From NCBI GenBank assembly GCA_002337125.1, contig DDFJ01000004.1, positions 981,889 to 1,045,888 on the forward strand: 64,000 nt of DNA, written 5' to 3'. This DNA comes from Chitinophagaceae bacterium UBA1931 (GTDB taxonomy: Bacteria; Bacteroidota; Bacteroidia; Chitinophagales; Chitinophagaceae). Numbering within the stretch: the stretch's first letter is position 1; each line of letters starts with the position of its first letter. Shown in pieces: positions 28,397 through 36,564 of the stretch. The notes under the pieces were generated by a model. That model worked only from the letters and a program-made list of their open reading frames with translations, searched no databases and was not told where the DNA came from. Made by a program: the position numbers and the translations under genes.

Positions 28397-30184
28397 TTAA
28401 TCATTCTTACCATTAATTTCCAATGCAGGCACAATTGATTTTACAACCTGCTGATTCTTTGTTGTGCCGTTTTGATTCACTGTTTCCACCTGGAAATAAT
28501 AAACCTTTTCTTTATCCAGTCCGTTAAACCAGTATTCGTTGATATCATGAACCATGATGCAGTTGTACAATTTGTCTGGGGCAGTGCCATAATAAATATT
28601 GTATGCATATGCATTATCAACCGGGCTCCATTTAATCCATGCGCTGCGTGGATCTTTTTCAGTACGCAATACAATAAACTGTTTTACGCTATCAGGTTTG
28701 GCACCATTCCCATTTCCAAAAACACGCAGTCCGCTGAGTGCAAACTTTCCAGTTGGCATATGTACATTTTCCAGCCTGATAAACTTGGCCTGTACAGGAG
28801 TTGTGAGCTCAACATACTCATGCGGAATATCTGTTTTGTTATTGCTTTTATCAACCAGCACTTTCCATTTCTTACCATCTGTCGAATACCAGAGTTTATA
28901 TTGGTGATATTGCTCGCCACCATTTATTTTTCCAAGATGATCTTCTGCCACATCCTGGTCGGCATAATTAATCTGTACAGCATTGACGGTTGATACATTT
29001 CCCAAATCAGTTTGTATCCACTCACCATTATTTCCTGTTGCAGCACTCCAGTATGTTTTCTGATTTTCATCCACTGCATTGTTTGCTTCATGTGCACCCA
29101 GCACACTGCTCACCTGCACAGGTGTTTTGTAATTAAGTAAATTCCATTGCGGACGTAAAGAACCATCAGGCGATTGACCGGGAAGATAAGTTGGATAATC
29201 GCCAAACACAGTATTACACCACATCACATCATCTTTATCAAAACCCGCAGGCCATATACCAATCCTGCGTTCAAAATTATTTTTGACGGAAAGCATGATG
29301 GTGCTTACATGCCAGTAGTTACCTGCATTATCCTGGAATGTTGCACCATGACCAGCACCTCTTGCAAAACCACCCAGCTTCATACTTAGCGGATCAGATG
29401 CAGGAAATGCTTGCACACCATCAAACAATGGTTTGCTTGCAACCACTACACCATCAGCATACCCACTGAATTCAGTACCCGGTGCACCGTATTGAAAATA
29501 ATATTTACCGTTATGCTTCGTCATCCAGCTGCCTTCAATAAACGGATCAAGAAATGTATTGTCCATGTGCTCGCCAAAACGTTGCCATCCATAACGCCAG
29601 GGTTGCAGCATATACATCGGCATTCTTGTACCAATTGGTTGAAATGTTTTACGGTTTAATTCTACACCTAATGTTGGGTAAGTATTACTGCTGCCGTTGT
29701 ACATATAAAGTCTTCCGTCATCATCGGTAAAGAAAGCCGGATCCCATCCGCCAATTTCAAAACTGTCAACGAGCGGTTTCCATTCGTTGGCTTTGGGATT
29801 GGTGCTCATCCACAATGTAAAATCCCGTTTATAGGTTGAACCAATCACAATCATTGTATCGCCGATGATTCCAACTGCAGGTGCGCAGAGTTCATCGTAT
29901 GTATTTACATTCCATGGACGAAGAAATTTGCGGGAAACAAAATTCCAGTTGAGCATGTCGCTGCTGTGCCAATAACCCCATTGATTGGTACTGAACAAAA
30001 AGTATTCGCCTTTGTAATTTACAATTACGGGATCAGCCGTTGCACGATGACGCCCCCACTCACTGAAGTTGGGAATGGGTGTGTAACCATAATCAATGTT
30101 AATGGGATTGCAATACGTTTTTTGCTGTGCTGTTACAGAAACAACAACAAATAAAATCAATAAACTGGCAATCAACTTTTTCAT
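28397..30184 (-). CDS. GH43-like five-bladed propeller enzyme with discoidin and Fn3 domains
   Basis: 595 residues with a Sec signal (1-20). The five-bladed propeller spans about 25-340 and carries the three expected acidic residues: D51 in RATADPVI (base), D148 in GGWDPAFF, and E217 in PFIEGSW (acid). Residues about 375-490 form an F5/8 type C domain (NAVDENQKTYWSAATG, WIQTDLG), and 495-590 an Fn3-like fold. GH43 enzymes mostly cleave arabinosides, xylosides or beta-galactosides, so the substrate here is unclear and may be a side group on the glucan or a co-occurring plant or microbial polymer. The gene starts 6 bp after the end of the GH15-like gene. Confidence 0.85.
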   Translation of the reverse strand: MKKLIASLLILFVVVSVTAQQKTYCNPINIDYGYTPIPNFSEWGRHRATADPVIVNYKGEYFLFSTNQWGYWHSSDMLNWNFVSRKFLRPWNVNTYDELCAPAVGIIGDTMIVIGSTYKRDFTLWMSTNPKANEWKPLVDSFEIGGWDPAFFTDDDGRLYMYNGSSNTYPTLGVELNRKTFQPIGTRMPMYMLQPWRYGWQRFGEHMDNTFLDPFIEGSWMTKHNGKYYFQYGAPGTEFSGYADGVVVASKPLFDGVQAFPASDPLSMKLGGFARGAGHGATFQDNAGNYWHVSTIMLSVKNNFERRIGIWPAGFDKDDVMWCNTVFGDYPTYLPGQSPDGSLRPQWNLLNYKTPVQVSSVLGAHEANNAVDENQKTYWSAATGNNGEWIQTDLGNVSTVNAVQINYADQDVAEDHLGKINGGEQYHQYKLWYSTDGKKWKVLVDKSNNKTDIPHEYVELTTPVQAKFIRLENVHMPTGKFALSGLRVFGNGNGAKPDSVKQFIVLRTEKDPRSAWIKWSPVDNAYAYNIYYGTAPDKLYNCIMVHDINEYWFNGLDKEKVYYFQVETVNQNGTTKNQQVVKSIVPALEINGKND

Positions 30185-30190
30185 AAAATT

Positions 30191-32422
30191 CTATTTATGA
30201 TTATAATAATCCAATACAGCCAGGATATATGCTCCTGAACCATAACCAACCATTGGAATTGCACCACGATACAATCCAAGATCGTTACTCAATATTTCCG
30301 GCACCTGGTTATTGTTTCTGCCTGCATAAGCAGTAATGCGGCCGATTAATTTCTTTGCTTCGGTTTTACTACCAAGATGATTTTGAGCTACAGCAACACG
30401 TAACCCTGCAAAAGGCCACTCCTGGTTTTCATAACTGTCGCTGCTGTTAAAACGGCAATAACCTTTTGAAGGATCTTTGTTTACACGGTTATGCAGATTA
30501 TATTCTTTCATGTGTGAAAGAAACAAATGACTGTCGGAAATTAAACCATTTGCAAACAACTCAAAGGTTGCAGCATCGAAATAATGATGATCGGTTGAAT
30601 TTTGTTCAGTGGCATTTCCTTTGATGTACTTGCCATCAATCACACAATTACTCATTATGCCGCTCAATAATGTTTTATACCCATCTTCCATTTTCTGAAA
30701 TGGCAACCCGAATTTCTTTTGTAAAGACGAAACCAGTTGCAGACCTCTTGCACAAACTCCGCTTGTCCACATAAATTCTTTGCCGGGCAAATGATGTTCC
30801 CAGGGGCCACTTTCCCTGCGGATGATTTTCTTTTCGTTGATGTTGTGAACAATAGCATTACCAACAACCGAAAGTGCATTATTCCATTTCAGTAAAAAAT
30901 CTTTATCGCCGCTTTCGTTTACATAATGATAAACTGCTGTAAGAAACAGTCCGAAATCATCAATTTCAATATTAGGTCCGTTCTCATTATAATCACTTTC
31001 TTCCCTTCCGTTACCAAAATATCTTGTTACAGAAATAATATAAGGAACACCAATGCCGTAATCTTTTCCATCGCTGTGTATGTAATGAACATATTGATCA
31101 GTTGGTTTCGATTGAAGCATAAACTCCAGTGCCTTTTTTGCTTCGCTGTACATTCCAAGTTTACTCATTGCTTCAATGGCAAACGAAGCATCACGTACCC
31201 AGCAGATAGCCCACACACCCGGACGTAATGAAGCCAGCACTTGTCCATGCGATAGCGGAAAAATTTCTTTCTCTCCAACCTGGCTCATTTTTAAAACTGA
31301 AACTCCTTGTTCAACCACATTCCGTTCTTCTGCCGAAATACCCGCAGGAACTTTTGCCTTTGCAATCACACTCCGCATAAAACGAATTTCATCAGCAATA
31401 AGATTTGATTTCTTTGATAAAATTCTGTTCACAGCTTCATTTACCTGCTGCTGGTAATTTTCCTGTGCATCCGAAAACGAAAAGAGGAAATATTTTTCAG
31501 TACCAAGATTAATGCCCACTGTTTCGTTACTGATGAGTTGTGTTTGTGTTTTATCTGAAACAAAAGAAATATTCTTAATTGCTTCCGCCTTCCCTTTCAC
31601 TACTGCATAGAAAATTTTTTCTTCAGTTGTAAATGGAGAAACATACTCAACTGTAAAACCGGGATATGTTACTTTAATGACATGGGTATTGTTTTCATAT
31701 TCGGCTTTTACAGGTTTTACTTTTTGCTGAAGCCGGATATTTTGTACAAATGGTGCAACTGTTTTCCCTGAATCGTAATAAGAGAAAATATGCGGATACA
31801 AATTTTCAACCACATCTTTCTGCGCATTGTATACAGCCGAAATCAACCCATTTGAAGTGGTTAACTGGAAATAAGATTTCTTACTTTTTAATTGTAAAGC
31901 AATCAACCTGTCATTTTCTTTTTTGGTGATGATGGTGATATCGCCTGACATAATCCCGCCATCACCAATACCATTGTACACACGAATAGCAATGGTATTT
32001 TTCTTTTTCACCCATTCTTTCTTAATAACATATTTGCGTTGTATATCCCATGCCGACTGATCACCAGGAGGAAATTTTCCTGTACTTCCAATCAAATGCC
32101 CGTTAAAATAAGTTTCATCTGCATCATCAATTGTTCCTGCAAAAAATACCAAATCATTATTCAGCAGTTCGGCAGGCAATGTTATTTCAGTCCTGTACCA
32201 GCCAACAGAATGTTCTTTGTTGATACCTGCTTTTGTCCAGCTTAAAGGGACTGCAATATTGCTCCATTGCGAATCATCCAGCTTTTCTTCTTTGAATGAT
32301 GAGTTATCTTCCATTCTGAATTTCCATTTTGCAGGAAGAATAAAAGACTGTGCAACAACAGTTGCATTCAGCAGTAAAACAACTGCTGTAAATATTATCC
32401 TGGTATTTCTCTTTGAAAACAT
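30191..32422 (-). CDS. GH15-like (alpha/alpha)6 enzyme with N-terminal jelly-roll domain
   Basis: About 743 residues from the ATG at 32422; the in-frame TTG at 32428 is less likely. A Sec signal ends VVAQS. Residues about 30-170 are a sugar-binding jelly roll like those in GH2 proteins (WYRTEITLP, DDADETYFNGHLIG). Residues 370-740 are an (alpha/alpha)6 barrel of GH15/glucoamylase type with GVWAICWVRDASFAIEAM (W410, R412, D413) and GPWEHHLPGKEFMWTSG (E544 a likely acid), numbered from the TTG. Relatives hydrolyse alpha-glucosides or trehalose-like sugars, but the beta-glucan context leaves the linkage open. It is preceded by NagB and followed by the GH43-like gene. Confidence 0.75.
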   Translation of the reverse strand: MFSKRNTRIIFTAVVLLLNATVVAQSFILPAKWKFRMEDNSSFKEEKLDDSQWSNIAVPLSWTKAGINKEHSVGWYRTEITLPAELLNNDLVFFAGTIDDADETYFNGHLIGSTGKFPPGDQSAWDIQRKYVIKKEWVKKKNTIAIRVYNGIGDGGIMSGDITIITKKENDRLIALQLKSKKSYFQLTTSNGLISAVYNAQKDVVENLYPHIFSYYDSGKTVAPFVQNIRLQQKVKPVKAEYENNTHVIKVTYPGFTVEYVSPFTTEEKIFYAVVKGKAEAIKNISFVSDKTQTQLISNETVGINLGTEKYFLFSFSDAQENYQQQVNEAVNRILSKKSNLIADEIRFMRSVIAKAKVPAGISAEERNVVEQGVSVLKMSQVGEKEIFPLSHGQVLASLRPGVWAICWVRDASFAIEAMSKLGMYSEAKKALEFMLQSKPTDQYVHYIHSDGKDYGIGVPYIISVTRYFGNGREESDYNENGPNIEIDDFGLFLTAVYHYVNESGDKDFLLKWNNALSVVGNAIVHNINEKKIIRRESGPWEHHLPGKEFMWTSGVCARGLQLVSSLQKKFGLPFQKMEDGYKTLLSGIMSNCVIDGKYIKGNATEQNSTDHHYFDAATFELFANGLISDSHLFLSHMKEYNLHNRVNKDPSKGYCRFNSSDSYENQEWPFAGLRVAVAQNHLGSKTEAKKLIGRITAYAGRNNNQVPEILSNDLGLYRGAIPMVGYGSGAYILAVLDYYNHK

Positions 32423-32440
32423 AATCAATCAGTTCATTTA

Positions 32441-33166
32441 TCAGTGTAGTAAAGAAGCTGCTGCTTCATCAAGCATCAGAATTGAATTGGCATGATGACG
32501 TACAACAGAAACCGGAACCTGCGTGGTTATTTCGCCAATTATTCCCTGCTGCAGAATATCTGCTTTTTCTTCTCCATTTGCCACTACAAGCAGCAATTTT
32601 GCATCAAGCACATTCTTTAAGCCAAGCGTAAATCCTTTACCTGAAATTGTTACCCCGGGAAATTTTTTCAAACCCGATTCTATCGTAGCCGGCTGCAGTA
32701 TGGATACATGAGTTGCTTTTTCAAAATCAGTTCCCGGCTCATTAAAACCAATATGTCCATTCTTTCCAACTCCCACCAGCATCAAATCAATACCATCAAG
32801 ATTCTTAATTGCTTCGTTCATTTTCATACACTCATCATCTTCACTGCCTGTTAATGCATTAAACATGATGATTTGTGTTGCAGAAATACCAAGAGGCTGA
32901 AACAACTGCCTGTTCAATGTATCGAAACAGGAACCTTCTGTTTTTGGTGAAATACCAATCCATTCATCCAGCTGAATAAACATGCAATTGCTGAAACTCA
33001 CTTTTTCCGACAATGCTTTTTTCACCAGCAGTTCATAAGCAAGCACAGGTGTTTTACCTGTAGCCAGGCAAAGAACTGCAGATGGATTTTCTTTTACTGT
33101 TTCGATGATTTTATCTGATACTGCTTCAGAAAGATCAATGTAATCGTTGTATACTTCTGTTTTCAT
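32441..33166 (-). CDS. nagB: Glucosamine-6-phosphate deaminase (NagB family)
   Basis: 241 residues, cytoplasmic. The signatures CLATGKTPVLAYELL, FIQLDEWIGI and LMLVGVGKNGHIGFNEPG are those of NagB-type sugar-phosphate isomerase/deaminases, which convert glucosamine 6-phosphate to fructose 6-phosphate and ammonia. The GHIGFNEPG motif separates it from 6-phosphogluconolactonases of the same fold. AgaI-type galactosamine-6-phosphate deaminases are a close alternative. The gene is inside the glucan cluster with no GlcNAc kinase, NagA or hexosaminidase nearby, so it may supply a salvage step for an amino-sugar-containing substrate or act on a related phosphosugar. Confidence 0.88.
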   Translation of the reverse strand: MKTEVYNDYIDLSEAVSDKIIETVKENPSAVLCLATGKTPVLAYELLVKKALSEKVSFSNCMFIQLDEWIGISPKTEGSCFDTLNRQLFQPLGISATQIIMFNALTGSEDDECMKMNEAIKNLDGIDLMLVGVGKNGHIGFNEPGTDFEKATHVSILQPATIESGLKKFPGVTISGKGFTLGLKNVLDAKLLLVVANGEEKADILQQGIIGEITTQVPVSVVRHHANSILMLDEAAASLLH

Positions 33167-33185
33167 TTACTGTTTTGTTTAACCA

Positions 33186-34340
33186 TTATACCATTGGCCA
33201 GGGAAACTTACTTTTTAATTTTATTTTCATTCCCGTTGCTGACGATTTTCTAGCTGCTTCAATTATTTCCAATACATGCAGCGCATGCCCAACATTTATT
33301 CTTGGCTCAATACCTTTCACAATACTTTCTCCAACAACTCTTGCACCTTCCTGCCATTCGTAGCCACCTTTATCGGTACTCATCAGTTTTGGAGGTTCTG
33401 TCCATGATGTATCTAACACCACACCGTTTGTTTCCCAATCGTAACCAATCAAACGCATATTACCATAATCACCATACACCTGTATACTGTGTAATGATTG
33501 TGTTCCTGCTTCATGCCCATGCGGATCAAAATAATTGAACCCGCACATCACATGGCTGATGACATTCTTATCATGCTCCAGCAAAATGTGTGCATTATCT
33601 TCTGCCTCTACTTTTATTTTTCCTTTATCATCAACTGTTCGTTCAGGATTTACAATACTCGTCATTGCCATTACACTTTTTGCAGGACCAAGCAAACCTG
33701 TTAATGTAGCCATATTGTAAACACCAAGATCAGGCATGCTGCCTCCACCTTTTTCATAGAAGAAAGCACTCCATGTTGGCCCTGTATGTCCGTACTGCCC
33801 GTGTGCACTTGCTATACGTCCGAGTTTGCCCGATTGAATTGTTTTACTCATAAATTCAAACTGCGGACTGTTTACCACTGCAGGAGCTCCCCACAAACGA
33901 AGCTTTTTACTTTTTGCAAGATCAAGCAATGCTTTTCCTTCAGCATAAGTATTTGCCATTGGCTTTTCGCTCCACACATGTTTTCCTGCAAGCAATGCTT
34001 TTTTATTCAAATCGCCGTGCACCTGCATATCTGTAAGCGTCACCATCATATCAAACGGAACACCTTTCAGCATTGCATCAATGTGCGGATAGGTTTCTGC
34101 ATTTACATTGTATTGCTTGTTTTGAGCAACTGCACGATCGTATTTTATATCACACAGGCTTACCACTTTAATCAGCTTGCTCGATAAGAGTTGTGGAAGA
34201 TAGCGGTTGCTTACACTACCGCAACCAATCACAGCAACACGAATGATTTTTTCTTCAGCAGCAGCAAACAACTCAATGTTATCAAGCAAAACAGCAGCTC
34301 CTGTTATTGCAGTTGCTTTTACAAAATCTCTTCTATTCAT
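33186..34340 (-). CDS. Tat-exported Gfo/Idh/MocA-family oxidoreductase
   Basis: 384 residues from the ATG at 34340, which begins MNRRDFVKATAITGAAVLL, a twin-arginine signal. An in-frame ATG at 34382 would bury this signal and is rejected. The N-terminal Rossmann fold shows VAVIGCGSVSNRYLPQL. A conserved KPMANTYAEG (catalytic Lys-Pro) and a C-terminal alpha/beta domain with MPDLGVYNMATL follow. Members oxidise or reduce sugars with tightly held NAD(P). Some periplasmic ones in Bacteroidota belong to 3-keto-glycoside pathways. The start overlaps the end of the TerC gene by 8 bp, suggesting coupled translation. It lacks the GH109-type motif I would expect for an NAD-dependent glycosidase. Confidence 0.87.
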   Translation of the reverse strand: MNRRDFVKATAITGAAVLLDNIELFAAAEEKIIRVAVIGCGSVSNRYLPQLLSSKLIKVVSLCDIKYDRAVAQNKQYNVNAETYPHIDAMLKGVPFDMMVTLTDMQVHGDLNKKALLAGKHVWSEKPMANTYAEGKALLDLAKSKKLRLWGAPAVVNSPQFEFMSKTIQSGKLGRIASAHGQYGHTGPTWSAFFYEKGGGSMPDLGVYNMATLTGLLGPAKSVMAMTSIVNPERTVDDKGKIKVEAEDNAHILLEHDKNVISHVMCGFNYFDPHGHEAGTQSLHSIQVYGDYGNMRLIGYDWETNGVVLDTSWTEPPKLMSTDKGGYEWQEGARVVGESIVKGIEPRINVGHALHVLEIIEAARKSSATGMKIKLKSKFPWPMV

Positions 34341-35070
34341 TTTGATTTGTTTTAGAAGTGAGAGACTGTTTTTGTGCAGCATGTTTTCCTACCGTATTCA
34401 TCTGTATGATATCCACAAGAAATGCAAAAGCCATTGAGAAATAAATATATCCTTTCGGTATTTTAAACTCAAGCCCTTCAGCAATGAGAGAAACACCTAT
34501 AAGCATCAGAAAACAAAGTGCTAATATTTTGAAAGAAGGATGACGGCTGATAAAGCTGCTGATTGGTCCTGATGCAAACAGCATGATAATAACTGTTACA
34601 ACTACCGCTGTATACATTACCCATAATTCATTAACCATTCCTACTGCGGTGATGATTGAATCAATGGAGAAAACGAGATCAAGCAATATTATTTCGCCCA
34701 ACAACTGCCTGAACGTACCGGTTTTTGCTTTCACATCTGCATCGGGATCTTTCAGTTCAGTACCTTCATAAATTTCCTTGGTGCTTTTGTATAACAGAAA
34801 GACGCCACCTGTAATTAATATCAAATCCTTTCCTGTAAAACCTCTGTTAAAAATTGTAAATAAATTTTCATCCAGTTTCAATATCCAGCTGATGAATGCC
34901 AGCAATATCAGCCGCATAACCATTGCAAGTCCCAAGCCCCAATACCGCAACGTGTTTCTGCGGTGAGCTGGAAGCTTATCGGCAAGAATTGAAATAAAAA
35001 TTACATTATCAATACCTAAGATTACTTCTAATGCAATCAGCGTAATTAATGGTATCAGTTGCTCTGTCAT
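34333..35070 (-). CDS. TerC-family integral membrane protein (metal exporter type)
   Basis: 245 residues with about seven membrane helices. The paired acidic motifs of the family are present: EVILGIDNVIF in the first helix and DLVFSIDSIITAVG in the middle, plus the central NRGFTGKDLILITGGVFLL. TerC/Alx proteins are linked to manganese export and to metal loading of exported proteins. This is the only gene in the cluster with no obvious glycan function, yet it is translationally overlapped with the following Tat-exported oxidoreductase. Either metal supply to exported enzymes or chance insertion could explain it. Confidence 0.93.
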   Translation of the reverse strand: MTEQLIPLITLIALEVILGIDNVIFISILADKLPAHRRNTLRYWGLGLAMVMRLILLAFISWILKLDENLFTIFNRGFTGKDLILITGGVFLLYKSTKEIYEGTELKDPDADVKAKTGTFRQLLGEIILLDLVFSIDSIITAVGMVNELWVMYTAVVVTVIIMLFASGPISSFISRHPSFKILALCFLMLIGVSLIAEGLEFKIPKGYIYFSMAFAFLVDIIQMNTVGKHAAQKQSLTSKTNQNE

Positions 35071-35115
35071 ATTTTATCAGTTTTTACTTTAAAAATTTAA
35101 GAGTAAAAACAAATT

Positions 35116-36555
35116 TTATTGATGAATGTTGGACGTAAATCCAAGTTTCTTAAGTCCGCTCCTGATTTCAGGAATCCCCATAAACAACTTCCACAACAAT
35201 CCCGTTCTGTAATTTTCAATCATTGTAATAATTGGGCCCTGGTCAATTGCCAGGTGGCTTTTTGCATACCAGTTGTGATGAATACTGAATCCATCAACAA
35301 AACCATATTTGCTCCATATCTTATCGCCTAACTGGTAATAGAAATACCGCAATGCTTCCATACTTTCTTTGGGTGTATAAGGCATGGATGAAATAGCTGC
35401 AGTTGGTTGAATAACTCCACGATCATTTTCCGGGCTGTGAGCCACGTAACCTTTATAACTGTCGCCGGCAGTTAATCCCCAGCAAACACTGCTGTAACCT
35501 TTGTAATGATTTGGATTTTCAATGCAATAAGCTCGGTTAATAAGTGTGTGATTTTTCCCCTGCACGAAATAATCATTACCCAATGAATCCTTTAATCCAT
35601 TCGGATCAATTCCCTGGAATGTGTATTGCTCAAAAAACAAAGGACCACCTTTGTCTTTATCATAGTTACCCAACGGTAATACGTAGCCATAATATTCTTT
35701 TCCGTTTTTGAATCCTGCACTACCCGCCCATGTACCATCATACACTGCTTTTGAAATGGAATGATATTGTGATGAAGCGGCCATGATATAGGTGATCAGG
35801 CATTCATTCCAACCCCACACAGGAAAGTTCATATCAAAATCATTGTTCGGGCTCCAGTGCCAGAATAATTTATTCTGATTGTTCGTGTGCCAGCTCCAGT
35901 TAGCAGCACCCCACATCTGGTTAATGCGTTTACGTAAATAAACTTCTCTTGGTGTTTGTTTATTGAAATATTCTCTTGCACAAAGAAATCCCATCAGCAG
36001 GTAAGATGTTTCAACAATATCTGCACCATCATCCAAACGGTCGAACTTAATTGTCTTGCCTGTTCTTCCATTCATGAAATGCGGATAAATGCCGTGATAG
36101 CAATCTGCATTAATTAAAAAATCTGCAATCTTAATCAACCGACGTACAGCTGTATCTCTTCCAATCCATCCACGTTCAACCGCAACAATTGTACTCATGA
36201 TGCCAAAACCTGTTCCACCAATTGCACCTGCGTCAGGACCAAATTCGGTATGACTGAAGTTGGGTTCATCCCACGCTTCATTGATATAATCCCAATAATG
36301 TTCTGCTAAAACGGTATTGCTCCGTTCAAGTGCAAGTCCACTGTAAGGATGTGCCCCATGCCAGAAGAAACGGAAGGTTTGTTTTTGTACAGTTTCAAGA
36401 AGTTGCTCATCAGTTAAACCTTTGATGATACCAACAGGTGCAATACTATCAGGTCCATCGCCGTATTTACCCACTGATTTTTTCTGAGCTGTTGCATCTG
36501 AAAAAATCATTAGTGAAAGCAAGAAAGAAAAACTGTAAAAGAAATTTCTGTTCAT
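35116..36555 (-). CDS. GH144 beta-1,2-glucanase-family protein, Sec-exported
   Basis: 479 residues with a Sec signal (1-24, ending ATAQ) and no lipobox, so periplasmic or secreted. The GH144/PF10091 fold is complete: TVQKQTFRFFWHGAHP, GGTGFGIMSTIVAVERGWI, DDGADIVETSYLLMG (D179, E182), FPVWGWNECLITYIMAAS (E251) and a C-terminal HLAIDQGPIITMIENYRTGLLW. The Asp, Glu, Glu set matches residues implicated in catalysis in the Chitinophaga pinensis endo-beta-1,2-glucanase. GH144 includes endo enzymes and exo enzymes releasing sophorose, and I cannot tell which this is. A SASA-type esterase gene lies 10 bp upstream. Confidence 0.9.
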   Translation of the reverse strand: MNRNFFYSFSFLLSLMIFSDATAQKKSVGKYGDGPDSIAPVGIIKGLTDEQLLETVQKQTFRFFWHGAHPYSGLALERSNTVLAEHYWDYINEAWDEPNFSHTEFGPDAGAIGGTGFGIMSTIVAVERGWIGRDTAVRRLIKIADFLINADCYHGIYPHFMNGRTGKTIKFDRLDDGADIVETSYLLMGFLCAREYFNKQTPREVYLRKRINQMWGAANWSWHTNNQNKLFWHWSPNNDFDMNFPVWGWNECLITYIMAASSQYHSISKAVYDGTWAGSAGFKNGKEYYGYVLPLGNYDKDKGGPLFFEQYTFQGIDPNGLKDSLGNDYFVQGKNHTLINRAYCIENPNHYKGYSSVCWGLTAGDSYKGYVAHSPENDRGVIQPTAAISSMPYTPKESMEALRYFYYQLGDKIWSKYGFVDGFSIHHNWYAKSHLAIDQGPIITMIENYRTGLLWKLFMGIPEIRSGLKKLGFTSNIHQ

Positions 36556-36564
36556 ACAAACATC

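Noticed and set aside
28472..28993. A 173-codon plus-strand open frame
   Set aside because: It lies opposite the well-supported GH43-like gene and shows no domain or leader.
32441..33166. 6-phosphogluconolactonase
   Set aside because: The GHIGFNEPG motif is that of NagB-type deaminases.
33186..34340. GH109-type NAD-dependent glycosidase
   Set aside because: The Gfo/Idh fold and Tat signal fit, but I do not see the family's characteristic motif; a plain sugar oxidoreductase is safer.
34341..34382. Longer start for the Gfo/Idh oxidoreductase
   Set aside because: It would bury the twin-arginine signal behind 14 residues.
35080..35110. Terminator after the second GH144 gene (GTTTTTACT / AGTAAAAAC)
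   Set aside because: The 9-bp stem is almost all A/T with a 13-nt loop and no T-run, so it is too weak to call.
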